DNA from: Apoderus coryli
Taxonomy: Eukaryota > Arthropoda > Insecta > Coleoptera > Attelabidae
NCBI GenBank assembly: GCA_911728435.2
Contig: OU452210.1
Coordinates: forward strand, 6,820,001-6,884,000
Direction of reading: 5' to 3'
DNA: 64,000 nucleotides
Shown: positions 10,141 to 24,800 of the stretch, piece by piece
How positions within the stretch are numbered: position 1 is the stretch's first letter
Layout of the letters: every line of letters begins with the position of its first letter
The notes under the pieces: generated by a model
The model's input: the letters and a program-made list of their open reading frames with translations, nothing else
Told to the model about the DNA's origin: nothing
Databases searched by the model: none
Translations under genes and position numbers: made by a program

Positions 10141-10500
10141 GCTTTACAGCAATACGTTACTTTTGATATTTGCCCGCATAATTCTCGAGAAAATTGCGTT
10201 TACAATTTCACCAGTTAGGTAGTTGGAACCCATCTTATTAGAATATAATCCAGTAATTTGAAAAGGGTTGTTGGGGTCATTGATAGAGCGTGCGTTTCGC
10301 ATGCGGAAGGTTCTAGGTTCGAATCCTGGCTCTGGCAATATTTTTTTTCTTCTAATTTTTCAATAAAGTAGTTAGTTTGTTACGTGAGTTTATTGGAAAT
10401 AATACAATTATAATAATAATTATTATTAAAATTCTGTTTCGTTACTCAGGTAATATATTTTTGATTATATTATATCTTGTCGGGAAAGTTTTGGGACGAC
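10141..10500 (+). repeat. tRNA-Ala-derived repeat, copy 1
   Basis: About 330 bp, from gctttacagc to gggacgacacaacc, recur at 32158-32455. The centre (about 10272-10338) resembles a tRNA-Ala with a CGC-like anticodon loop (tttcgcat) and a perfect B box (ggttcgaatcc, 10316-10326); the A box region (tgatagagcg) is weaker. A T8 run follows at once and would stop RNA polymerase III before the shared 3' portion. It may be a SINE or a repeat that captured a tRNA relic. Confidence 0.65.
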
Positions 10501-12236
10501 ACAACCGATTTTTTAACCTAGCTGCAGTAGGCCGTTAGTACGATTTCGATCAGTTAAGGGACTATTCGCAGGCGTATTAGCGTTTGTTGGTCTCAAACTT
10601 CAGCGGGTAACATTGTAAAATGGTAACCTTCTGGTCAGTCAAATAGAAATATTGAATTATTGCATAATGTCTAGTTCACAAACAGTTTTAGAGCGCTTCT
10701 TATTGTAGAAGGATAAAATTTGTTTTTCTTAGGGCTGACATGACAAAACTTAGGATTTATATACATAGTGAGGAACCACTTTTTCCATATTTGTTCTTGA
10801 GTTTCTATATATGTAGTGTGTATTTTCTGATGCAAAATAAGTATTATTTTTTATTAATTACATTAGAAAAAAATAATCAGAAACCATGCTTATATCTAAT
10901 ATCTGAATACAACTACAAAGTGTTTTACTTTGTCTTTGTTTTTTTTTTTTAATACATTATTCAAATGAAAATAATTTTAACAAAATTGCTTTTTCATTTA
11001 CGTAACAATAACAAAATAATAATAAATACAAAAAAATATATCTTTTGTAGTTTCAATGGGACACCCTGTATACTTTAAGTCTTTCATATAGGTATAAAAA
11101 TTTAATTGTGGCAAATCTAAATATATAAGTTTGAAGTATATTACTTAGTTTATTTACCAATTTGTTAATTCAAAATACCTTACTGGGTGCTCAGTTTAAT
11201 TTAATTTAAAAATAATTCTAATACGTTAGACCCGTCTTTCAAGAAATACTTTTTTCTCATTTTTTATACTTAATTTATTTTCTCTACTGTAATATTTTAG
11301 GAATTTTAATTAAAATGTTACTTATAAAAATATGTGCATGCTAGTTTTCTACGTAGAATATCGATCAAGAATTTCAATACACTATAATTTAATTATATAT
11401 TGCCTTGATTACACCATATTTGCATAAATAAATATTTCAATACAGTTTATCTGTATAATTAGGACACAGTCAAATATTGAACGAATTTAATCTGTCATGA
11501 TGAGGAGAGCCATCCTGATTAACATAAAAATTTCAGCTTGTTACAGGTAGAATAAACAGATTTGTAGAATTATACTAACTTGACAAATTATTTAACAAAT
11601 TTAAAAGAAATAATTTTCTGCTGTACTAATACAAAAATAATTGAGAAGTAAGATCAGTCCCCAAATGCAAAGGCATGCAAACATTTGAGTAACGTTGACA
11701 TAAAAAACACACTCATAGAATAACAATTTTCGACGTAAAATTATAGCTCCACCTACAGCTTATAACAATATTGAAACACTATCTTGATAAATAATTTGCA
11801 CGATTATTAGCAAAGATATTTTTGTACTTTTCTGCTGCTGCTGATTTTTACTGTCTTATACATTTTTAATGTTAAGAAAAGATGAAGGTTCATTCGATGG
11901 TTTTATAAAAATAGAATTTCGATATCTTTATCTACATAACGTATAATACCTCTTTAATCTAGCTGATTTTGTCGTTTGTTTAACAAAGAAAATTATTTAT
12001 AGTAAATTTATTCCTGTATCTTATAAAGTGTTCTTTCACAAAAATAAATTTTCACAACAATTTAAAAATGAGTGCTTAGCTAATTATTTAGGCATCCCTT
12101 ATACCTTTGCATTTGGAGACTGATCAAACACTACGTAATAAAAATATCAAAATTCCAAAAATAATATATATTATGTTATGTTAAAAAACAGCCAAAAATA
12201 GCCTAAACCCTTCATAGCTCATCGTGGATGTGATTT

Positions 12237-12262
12237 CTGAAGAAAGCCACAACGCGTTGTGC
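12237..12262 (+). other. Decayed hammerhead-like hairpin module
   Basis: CTGAAGA at 12237-12243, one extra A, then a long stem of ccacaac against gttgtg. The GAA that should follow the stem is lost. Resembles the better modules at 46004, 61540 and 62305. Confidence 0.3.
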
Positions 12263-15200
12263 TTTATTTTTTTCGTATTAACAATTAAGTAGTATGTAAA
12301 TTAACAAGCAGCTTTGTCCATCCTATTAGTTTTTTACTAAAACCGTGCATTGCAAAACTAATAATGATAACGCGCTGTATTTAGGTATAGAAAACCCCTA
12401 TACTTAACTGCATCAGGAATAGAGTTTCGCCGTAAAACTACATGGCAACCGTGATAACTCACCCTGTGTGTATATATACCAAAAAGTCTCATTTGCATAA
12501 TTGTAGCCTTATAGCGCAAAATTTTGGAAATTTACGGCAAAATATATCTCCGCATCAATTTTATTAAGTTATGTCGTCTGGTTGAAATATGTAAGTTAAT
12601 TCAAAGGGAAAATCTAGCTAAGCGTGTTTGTGTTTCGAGTACAGAAAGTTTTGTTATGCCATAATAGTAGCAAAAGTTCGATAGTTATTAAATGAAAGTA
12701 CATTTTTTATCAATTACCCGTTTTTACTAAACAAAATTTTATACGCAGATTTATTTTCAGTATATTTAAAAAAATATATTTGCCGATACATGTTGAGTTT
12801 TTAAGACGGAAAAACGATAAAACTCAGTGGAAAATACAACATGTGAAGCAAAGTTCACAACGAAGGTCGTAAGTAAAAGCTAATAATATCAACAATAGAG
12901 TCACCCGAAGTCCTTAACAGGAGAATTCCTTATGAATTGTTATATATTGATAGATTTTTGTAATGATTAAATATATTAATCTCATTTTTAAATATAATCA
13001 AAGCGGAATTAGTGAGACATCCTGTATAAAACACTAAACATGGAAAACTTTATAATTTCTGAATTTGACAGTTGTAGAGATGTTTCTAACCGTACCATTA
13101 TTTTGTGCTTGTAATAAGTTCCAGTAAAAGATATAATTAATAGAAAATTTCTTATTTTATTGATTATCCATTAAACCATTAGATCGCCGCACATTGTTGA
13201 TATTTTACATTAGCACTTATATTTTAAGAAAACATTGCTGGTATTTGTCATATATTCATATATTAATATTGATTGAAGAGTCAGTCTACGATATTATCTA
13301 TTTTACAACTTCATTTAGTATTGATAAAAAGAAACAATGATATTCTTCTTTAAATAAAATATTTTCAGTATACCAAAATCTGTCTTTTTTAACATTTGTA
13401 GGAAATATATTATACAACATAACAGTTGCAGTACCAAAACTTTCAATACGCTAAATTCCATGTGCTTCCGCGAATAGTTTCTGAAGTTATTCCAGAAGTT
13501 TTTATGTATGAAATTACTAGCACCACTCAAGCTCCACTCAAACAGCAACTCTTTCACCAGTGGCATTATAAATATTCGGCTAATATTTATAAACATAAAT
13601 ACATGGATAAGTGATGTTTTGATATTTTGCTTTTTAGTGGAAATATCTAACTAATTATAACTATTGCTGGAGTATCAAACACTAAAACAACAGCAAACAA
13701 AGCAAACACACATTAAACATAGGTAACTTTAAATCTTTGACTCAATATTTAGTTATAATTAACATTAACTTATGTTTCCCTGATGATCCTAGTGATTCTT
13801 CTCCCAGGTTTCCCTGAGTAATCTCAAAGCATGCACTCCTAAATGTATATCCTCATGATGACACAACAAACACAATCAATTATTTACTATATACCTAATT
13901 ATAATTATTTTTAAAAATGTACCAACGTTTTTAACAGGTCTAACCCTTTCAAATAATTGTTTCTAGAATAAATTTGTTATTCCAGAAACATGTTTTTTTT
14001 TTACCTACAAAATTAGCTATTATATTTCCAATGGAATAAATCCATATATTTCCTACAGACACCATGTTATTCTTAAATTTAATTAGGTTTTACTTTGCTT
14101 CGAATAACAAATTTTAATTCAAAATATATAATAAAATCTTGTTACAGGTCAGTGAATGTAATAATCAATAGAGAAAACTCAATATTGTAATTTCCTGTTA
14201 GATTTTAATAATACCTGATTGTTTTGTTTAGTTTATACCGCATTATCTAATTTACATTTACAAAATTCTGATGTAAAAGCCCAAGCAATAATGATAACCA
14301 CTGTATACATATTTTATTACCGTAAAATTTTACGTACTCTTAGGTTTTTATTTTTATTATAAATTTATTTAAATTATAATGCAAAACATATTATTTCATG
14401 TGTGAAAAAACATTCCTGTTAACAGATTGTTCCCTGTATAAAACCGTGCGTATATAAATAGTGGACCGACAAATATTTCATTTGTTAAATGATATAATAA
14501 TTGTGTATTAATTGAGATGAAACCTGTGGTCCTGTAGGGCTCTGGCATGCTGTCATCATCCCAAACGATGGCGCAAGCGCGCAGGACAAGGCTCAAGCGC
14601 GCTCTTACAGAAGTCACCAGTGATACTGTGTCCTACGTGAAAACGGTTGGACAAATCTCCTTTATACTCCCTAAACTGCTAGCTCGAGAGTTATACGCTT
14701 ATTCACATAACCTCAAATACAAGTTACACTCCCATGTATAATAAATAATATTATATAAGTTTATAGCTTTGATAGTTACTTCTTTATTTTAAACTGTAAT
14801 TTATAATGTGTTGTTGTTACGGTAATGAAAACTCATTGATGGGTGTACATCACGTGGTTAAATGGGCAGGTAAACATTATTTTCGCGCCATATATTTCAT
14901 TTATTATTTATTTCTATTAGCTTAAAGTGCTCATTACGCTCTATTATGTTATTTAATAAAATATACAACAACAAATTCCATAATATGGAAGTATATCATT
15001 ACGCTTAAGAAAGAAAAGTTATTTTACTCTATTTTTCTTAGCGTATTTTTCCATTTTCTTCCACTGTTTTGAATTATGTTTGCCATGGGAAATAAGCATT
15101 AAATTTCAAGGCAGAAAACTAGCTTGTCTACCGTTTTAGGGTGATTTGAATGCGTTTGAACATACAAAAAGTTCTATAAATAATAAATTCTTAAATATTT

Positions 15201-15844
15201 TTTTTCTATTTAGTAAACACTGCTGGCAATATAATTTGTCCATTCCTTTAATGTTTTTTGTTGAATATTGACAAAAAAAAAACTACTTCAAACGTGTTTT
15301 CGCATTTCTTTTGTTTTAAGTGAGTTATATGTTACGAGCTCTTTCTTGTCGTTAGAGAAAGGAGTACAAAAAAAAAACAAGCTTCGCGCTGTCTTTTTAG
15401 TTCTGACGTTCCACAGTAGTAAATAACACTGTCATATGTCCAACCCCTACAGAAACTTTTTAGATTCCTTTGAAAAATCAATGTTTTAACAGAGATAAAG
15501 TTACGCCAACAATACTATTATGTTACTCGTTAGAAATACTTTACAGGTTATATACGCATGCAATACATTTATATGAAAAACATTGGGAAAATTTTTAAAT
15601 ATATAGAGTTTTGGCAAGTCTTGAACTTACGTTTTACTGTAATATTAATTATTTAATAATAACTTTGAATACACTTATCCCGAAAACAGAGAACTATTTT
15701 CAAGTAACCTTTAGAAAAGTTAAAATTGAACAGAACTCACCCTAAACTAACTTAATTTGGCAACAAACTAGAAACTGTGTCAGTCCCTACAATCCCTTGA
15801 CTTTGTGTTCTACTGAAGTTATGTATACTTCTATGACGAAAGAA

Positions 15845-15893
15845 CTACTACTACCATAGAATAAGAAAGCTTTCTTATTCTATGCTACTACTA
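15845..15893. repeat. 30-bp perfect palindrome between 9-bp direct repeats
   Basis: Positions 15855-15884 are a perfect palindrome with half catagaataagaaag. It is bracketed by ctactacta at 15845-15853 and 15885-15893, as if inserted with a target duplication or formed by template switching. Confidence 0.9.
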
Positions 15894-18800
15894 ACCCTTC
15901 ACCGTCTTGTAGGCTTAGTAATAAGTTTTGTTACTTTGTAACGCGGTCCTAAGAACACGTTAAAAAATAATTTTCATGTTGTAAAGCAAATTTGCGATTT
16001 TTGTTCAGCTTAAACAACTCAGTAACGTAGATTGCAAAATCATATTCCATTGGCCATTGTATATTAAATTAGAACATAATTCAGTATAAAATGCAAAATT
16101 AATTACCTTTCGACTGAAAATAACTATTATTTATAGTTACTGTTATTTTATAAATTGTTGTTATTACAGATTTAGTGACATAAATAATTTAAAACAATAC
16201 AAATTTCATAATAATGGCAATAGTCAATAATTTATTTTATTTTAACACTAATATAATACCGGGATTGAACTTTAGCGATAAACTTCACCAGCGTAGTGAA
16301 TATAGCTCGAAAATACGTAGTAATCAAGATAGTAAGCAATTATACCTTTGGAAAAAGTATTACAAAAAAGTTGGGGTAACATTTATCTTCAGCCCCCCTC
16401 CCTATATTACCCACACATGAAATATTTAGTGGAAAGTATTTTATACAATTCTATAAATGATTAAATATAATTAAATATACACTGTACAATACCTTATCTC
16501 TAAACCTATCCCATTTTCTTCATATTTAGAGCCATATAACTCGCTGGTAAAGTTTCGCTGTTAAAAGTTCAACCGAAATACTGGCTATTTGAAAAGTTCT
16601 CATATTCAATATATTCTACTAAAGCATATTAAAAGCATATCGAAGTTATATTGGGGAAAGACACATTTGAAACCGTACTAAATGTTCCCTTAAGATCTTA
16701 AATGTGAAGGGCGTTATTCGGAACATAATGATAAAGCTGGTATAATTCAATTTTCAGTAAGTTATTTAATTTTGGAAATACCACGTTCCATATTTAACCT
16801 GAGTTCAAGTTATTTATATATATAGTAATGTTTTCTATAAAAAGTAGGTATAACAATAATTACTTATTACTTGTCTCCTATATAAATTTCCATTTTTCTT
16901 CAGAATTATTTCTTGCCGCTGACATGTCTAGCACGGGATAGATTGTGCTCACTCTAAATATTCGCCTTTTACTACTAAATATTTCTCAATATCAAAATAG
17001 ATTTTCTCGCCTTGTATCCAAGAGTTGTAAATATATGGCGAAATTACCTCTGTACTTAAAGCTATTTGATCAGTCCACAAATCCAAAGGCATAATCGAAG
17101 GCTAATTATGCACTAATTCTTTAATTATTGTGAAGAATTCTTTTTGAACACTTTATCAGACAATTCTATAGGACTAAATAAAATTACTGTTTTACCTCCA
17201 TTGTTTAAAAATCTATCCAAAAAATATTTAGAAGCATTATAGTAAACCATATCGGTAAGATCTCTTGATTGGTTCTATGATTGCTAAATATTACGATTCA
17301 CGAAATTAATTAATTAATTAATTTCACATATACTTTTTTGTTACATAATATTATGTTGCTCACGTAAATTCATGTGAAATTGGCCTATTTCAAACTTGAA
17401 ATATCAAAATGTTGCCCGAATTTGCCATTAATAGCAACAGAGATACTAGTAAACTGGGCATAATATATAATTAGTTCGCAGTGCATCAGACATTCCTAAT
17501 TTGATCTTAAGTTTTAAACTCTGCGTTGACAGCCATAAAATCTGTATATTTTAAAATTTTGATATGTATAGACTGTGTTTCAATAATTTTATTATGAAAT
17601 GAATATTTAAATAACTTGACATAAGTATATTACGGTTATTTTAAAAGGTTTTAGTCACGAAATAGTACTAACAAATTTACTACTATGTTCACTTAAAAAA
17701 TGAATGCTAATATTCGGCATTTTTACGCAGAAGTCGGCATTAATTTATTTAAATCCACAATCGTTAATAGCATTGCGTGTCACAATCATATTTACTGTTC
17801 GCCCTTTTGCATTACCTAGCTTTTATTTTTTTATCAAAAAATCACTATATACCGTAATAAACGTAAGTTTTTGCTTTAATTCTTATTAAATCTATATTTG
17901 AGGTTATGTGAAAAAACCAATAAATTTTGATCAATTCGTTAATAAAGTTAGAGATAAGCAGACATTCCTTAGCAGCACCAACCCTACCTTGTGAATTAAT
18001 AATTTTAAGCATGTACTATTGAAGCTATAGTGATAATGTCATTTATACAATTACCATGCTTTTAATTAAGCTTATATTTAGCGGGCAATATTATTTTTGC
18101 ATGAACGTCTGTAGTTTTATTTTTTTATTATTATTAAAAAGAACAATAATAAATAAATATGTCATACACATAGAAACTTTTCTGTGGAAATGGTGTTCAA
18201 GTATTTGACAAATTACACATGACATGACGACCCGAAAAAATTAAAAAGCAATAATTGTGCCTATAGGTAAAATTTTTATATCATAATCAAGGGAATATTA
18301 AAATTTAACGTAAGAATGAAAATCAGACTACTACTTATATTTCACTACTACCTCTCTTAAAATGAATTACCTATCTGCAGTTATGCCACGATTAAAATCA
18401 TATTTTTTTTATAAAATAATCCATGTCAAAGAGGATTGTTGAATGAATTAATAAATAAAATAAGTCTGTTCCACAAAATTGTATGTTTAATATTACACCC
18501 ATTTAAACGCGGAATCAAGGATTCAGGATACAATTTTGTATGAAGTACCCCCTTTCTTTTCGGCTACTCGATATGCCAGTTTGTTCTTCACTTGAACCTC
18601 CTAAATACAATAGATAAACTGGATTTGTTCGAATGCAACATGAAATTTCCTAGGTGATAAAAAATATATAGTTGACCTTTTTTTGGAATCTAAAAATCAT
18701 AGTAAGGGCACTCACCGTTTATGGATTATATTTCTTTGATTCTCTACTCAACTCTACCTACTCTACTCAAATTCTGATACAAAAAGAAGTTGAATAAAAA

Positions 18801-21800
18801 CATTTCAATGGTTTTATACAAACTTTCATTACAGTGAGTAGGGTGCAAATATCGCTGCTGCAGGGAGATTCTTAACTTTACAACTAGGGTGCAGCAATAT
18901 CGCACGGTAAAATAAAATCATACCATATCGTCATATTAAATTACTTCCAATTCTTTTATCGGTTCCGAGACCCCTCACGCGTTACGATATAAGCAGATGT
19001 TGGACAAACATTAAAGCCAGGTAACCGGATCTCTATCAATTGAATGTTTAGAGTGCAGATATCTCATATCCTAACAAAAGAGTAATGTAGAATACTATAT
19101 ATACGACAGCAAAATTAATCTTAGCCATAAGTGTAGAATTTGATCCATTTGTAAATATCTATATTACTGCTGATGTGGGCTTTTGATGTTATAGAAATAT
19201 TTCAGGTCTATGCTCTGTTTACAAAAGCATACCTCACATTCCGAATTTCTGCTCTGTAGCAAAGACAATTTCATTAAGATACATACATTTTGGCGGATTA
19301 ATCGTTATTTTTGTTGCCAAACTATGAATTAATTTATTCACAACGGCTAAGTTTGGTTATGAATGCATAATTGCAGTCTGAGATTCCTTAAATGAACTCA
19401 AAAATGCATTTTTATTGTTTCAGTATAAGTTAATAGTAAAATGGTTGATTTTAGGTATCATAATGACAAACGTATGGGTTAGGTTGAGTTTTTTGCACTT
19501 CTTCCTTCAAATGTTTCATTAACTTTGTATTAAATTGCAGATAATTCCGTTCGCGTCCTAAAAGACAGTCACCACAAACTTATTCGCTGATAAAATCCTT
19601 TTCGCCTTTTTTTGAGTTGACCAGCAAAAATTCAAACTTGCTAACGCTAGATTTATTATTTCTATTAAACATTGTCTTGAGAGTCATGCTTGCAAACAAT
19701 TTTATGAAGATAACCAATCAATTAAAAGTATGCGAAAAGTTACCGTGGTGTTTTCATGAATCAAATTCGTACTAATTGGGTATTTGCTTACATCTCTTCC
19801 CCATCTAGCCTGTTTTTCCTTTGTTTGAACTTATAACAAATGCATCATGTTTAGCCGGAACGAAAATTAACAAGAAAGTGTAAACACAAGAAAGTTAATT
19901 AAAAAGGCGTGAGTATTTGTTTTATTTTGTTTTAACAGAAAATGCGTGGAAAACAACATTTTTTTATGTTTTTAAGAAATGGTCTAATAAATTACAATAG
20001 GAACGTTAATGTTTTAATCAGGAATTTAACTTTTCTATACTATCTTTATCAAAATACTACCAAACATTAAAAAACAAAAATTGCATGGTGGTAAAAACTT
20101 TCAAAACAAAACTTAACTTATGATCGATATCCATTTGATAATTTGTAATCAGAGTGAATTCTTGGTCTGCTTGGTCATAAAACAAGTGAGGGAATATCTT
20201 TCTTTAATATAAAATTAATCAATCAAGTGGCGTATATATTGGAAAGGTGCAATCAATTTCGTATTCAAAATTCTTCGTCGCTTTTTTAACGGTTAAATTT
20301 TGTAACAAAAATAATCGTAATAATTGTGCTACAAATACTCGTATAGAGGATTTCATCATCGATGCACCTTTTTGCAGGAAAATCCAAATATTTCGTTCCA
20401 TTCCTCTTTAAATGTAAATTCTAACTTCAGAGCAGATATCTACACAGCACACGATACTACATTTAATAACACAATGATAATTTTGATCAATATCTAAGTC
20501 AAGGAGTATGCTCTTATCATATGCATATTAATTCTTCAATACTTTAAGAAAACTAAAATTGTCTAACAACTATTGCACTACATTTATATTTCATTCTAAA
20601 TTTTTAGTAAAATACTGATCTTACCACACACCAACAAGATTAAAGTTTTGGTAACGTTCTAGGAGTTAAGTTAGTTAACTTACTGCAGCAAACTTTATCA
20701 CAACTTTTAAAACTTTATTTAATGCAACAACGACGTGTTTCTTTACTTACAACTTTCATTCATTTTTGTCGATTTTTATGTTTGCAAACCACTATTGTGT
20801 CGAATACTTTCGTCAATACACATCTACCTATATAATGTAGCATGAAACGGGAAATTTTAGCTTTTAAATGTGCACGTCGTATTAAGTATTTTCATGTCTA
20901 CTATATTCATTGAGTAATGTTCTGCTTGGAAGTGTTAGTTCCTGTTACATTGCCATTTTAATGCAAGCTTTTACAACTGAACAGCTAAATCGATTCCTTG
21001 ATAGAAGTACCAACCAATGATACAATTACATAAACTGATCAATTTAAACCAAACAGTTACACAGATATTAATATTTGGTCACATTACCAAAAATTTATTT
21101 TAAACTGATATCGAGTGCTATAATGTTATAGATGGTGTCGTGATGTCGTGTAAGTTTACATCATACTCTCGAGAGCATATATATGCCCATAAAGTGCCCC
21201 TTTCCGAAAATCCGGAGTTGCAAAAGTTAACCAGCTTTAACATTTGAACCCACTTATACAATTTAATGAGGTTTGAATATTTTATGCAGGCCATGAAGAC
21301 TCACAAAAACATGCAGGAAATCGCGCACGAAAATGGCACGATTTGAATATTGAAGTTTCATGTTACCGCGCTAAACTCTGAGTTTTGTAAAAACCTTGCC
21401 ATTCCTATGTTAAAAAGATGCTCATTTGCAGATTTCATTTAGGCGAAATGTATTTATAAATCAGCTATTTCAACACAATAAGTAATGAATATCGTCATAT
21501 CTTTTTATTTGCATTAAAACAATAAAAAATTTTGCATATGAAATTTATTCCGATTCATTCCCAATTCGAAGTGCAGTTGAAAGTTAAATTAAAAAGTGGT
21601 TGAAACTGAAACGTTTTGTAATTTCCGAAATCATTTAATCGTCAAATTTCTCCTTGTTTGCTTCAGCAGATTTATGAAATGGGCGTCCTGTATTTTTGAT
21701 CGTATGTACTGGCTTCGATATTGTCTCAAATTTTTACAGTCGTGTGTTATTCGTTCTTAACTGTGGCGTCGAATATGCAGCACTTTTGAATTTCCCTAGA

Positions 21801-24800
21801 AAAAGAAATACATCAAATCAATTTCGGGCGTTGGCGATAATAGATAATCAAAAGTATTTAGAACTAAATCGTGTGCATTTTGATGCAAGAATTGCAAATC
21901 TATGATAAAATTTAATTGGCCTTCAAAAAATTTGATCTCATTAAATAATTCGCAATAAAGCTAAGCACACATGCTAAGCAAAAACTTTTGTTGTTTTTGC
22001 CAGATATATCAAATGTTGCCATTTCTGTCTCCGTCTCGGATAATGCGGCTTCTTCCTTAAACAAAATAATTCTAGTAAAATTGCAATTTTCTTAAATTGT
22101 GGAATAACCAGTTTTCATATTTCACTCTTGCAAGATAAATCAGCGGGAAACACAACATGATCTGTAGTGTTTTCTAAGGTTCTTATGAACAACTCAATTT
22201 ATAAGGCTCTTTTCCACCGTGATGAGGCAAAATTTTTTTTAAAATAAATTAGCACAAGACTAGCCATCTTTAGCATATGTTGATTATACTCTTGATTTAT
22301 AAATATGTCAGACTACATTATTTTTGCCCCCACAATATGTTCGTCCATCCATTATATCAATGTCAGCATATTCAATAATTATTAAAACAATACAATTTTT
22401 ATAGAGCTTTTTTAAATATAACTAAAATTAATTTAACACAATTTTAGCCCCACTAGCGTAGTAGGAAGATCTAAAACATCCACTGTGTTATGAGTCTATA
22501 CCTATATTTCATTTAATTATACGATTGACTTTTACAAATTTGTTTTGGGGAAGTGGTAAAACAAGTCTTTCAATATACTAGTCCGTTCAAAAGATAAAAA
22601 CAAATTAAGTCGCTTGCTAATGGCGACAAGCCTTGTATCTCCGTTAAGACAGTGAACAGTAAATTCTTCTAGATGCGGCCAATTATTACCTTTCTCAGTG
22701 TTCTGGAATTATACAGAAAAATCGTGCACATTAGAACAATAAACATAATTATCGAGAATATTCGAAACGAAATACAATTATTACTAACCTTAACAAATTT
22801 GACATACGGGACCCTACCTTTGGGACTGTTTAAACGTGTACCTATGAGGTAAATTCGCCACATTATGAAAACTGATAACACTTCAATGAGCCAACAGCTA
22901 AACAGGTCGGCTTTCGTTAAATGTGTTTAATAATTTAAGGCTTAGAGCAAACATGTTTGAATTGCATTTAATTTCAAGCTAAATGTTTTGTGGTCTTCAC
23001 ATATCTCAAAAACATAATATTTCTTTGATGTTTCTGTCACCTATTTGTGTATAAGTCAAATCAAATCAGGCACGATTTTCCTTATTAAGATGTTGAATAA
23101 ACTAATAGAGTGATGTGTTGATCTGTCAATAAATAAATATCATAACATTCACGATATCAACAAAACGTCAAATACATTTAGTCGGCCAAAGAAGTCCTAG
23201 ACCTCTAAAAGCTTGGGACCCGATCGATTCCCAAAGTAAAAATGGGGAGGAAATTAGGAAAATTAAATAATAAATTGCGACTAAAAAACTATTCGCAGAT
23301 GTTCATCTCTAAATATTGTGTTGTGACAATATCACTATAGAATTTATAAAAACACTTGTTTTAATACACTTTTTAGAGATAGTATTCACTTCGCACACAA
23401 AAGTAGTGTTTCTATATTATTATAGGTATCCACATATTATACTTAGCTTGCGTGCTCTTTTACGACTATTTTTCCTATAAACTTCTAACACTATATGGTT
23501 TTCTTCACCAAAACTTCAGCGTTATCCCAAAATATTATTTCATATTTTACTGTTATAAAAAAACACAATAATATGAAATCCTTTTAAAAATGATTTCATG
23601 TTTCAGATTTATAGGGTAGGATATGTTTAAAGTCCTTCTGCGAGGATAGTATGAAATGATATAGCAAAACGTAAGCATTTCGAAATATTTATTCTCATTT
23701 TATACAATAATAATAAATCCTTACATTATAATAGTGTGTTCTTTACTACTAATAGAGAGTGAATATTAAGAAATTTGTTTAAGAATTGAAATAAAACGTA
23801 TTAAATGTGGAAGTGGCAATTTTGGTTTGTTATTTAAAATTTCATTTTGAGAATTATTAATAATAATTATTATTAATAATAATTAGTGAAATGCCCTTCG
23901 CAATTTAAAAAAGTCCTTTGGTGTTGTACGCATAAATTCTGCTCCTCGACTTCTTCATTTCTAGTTAATTTCATAAAAAAGAAATTCTTGATTTTCTTTG
24001 TTATAATCAACATCAGTGTACAAATTATTTAAATTTTGTCTTTTTTGTTAATTTTAATCGAATTTGTTGGGCTGCATTAAATAGTTACAAAATAAAAATA
24101 TACCCCCAATATTAAAGTAGCAGAAGTGCAGAGAATAAATTAAAAACTATTCTTGAATTTCAATACCTAATTATAAATAATTGTTTTCGACCGCACACTA
24201 GTTCCGAGATATATTTTTTATTTTTATTGTTCATATTAGAATTATATGGGATATTATGTAACTTTTTGAGCAATAAATGAAAGCAAAGGTCATCGTAAAT
24301 TGAGACTATAGTTATTCCCTATATTATATCTAATTTCCGATTTCTTATGGTGTTAGGTTCGACACAAATAATAACAAACCTTTTTTCCGTGAATCATGTT
24401 AATTTTTAAATATTATTTGTAAAATTTCTGTATTATCTCATGTCAGGCACTGTTTTAACAAGCAATCGAAATAGCATGAGTTTCTGTTCAAGTGTTGAAT
24501 GCAAATGCCATCTAATATGTCTGATAATATACTAGTACAACTTGAAGTTCACAGTTCCAGGTATGCACAACACAATATACTACTGTAATATTGCTTCTGT
24601 GCACTTACTCCTCCAGATCACGAAAATGCATTCATCTTTATTGCTATACATATTATGTGTTATACCTCGATTGAACTCACTTACTCTCTAGAGTTTGCTA
24701 TTCTGTACTCCGCTTTGTACACCAAATTACAATAAAGGACACTTTTGTCGTCCCATAAAAAACAACTCATTTGTTCAAGGCTTTTTAGGCAGTGTATAGG

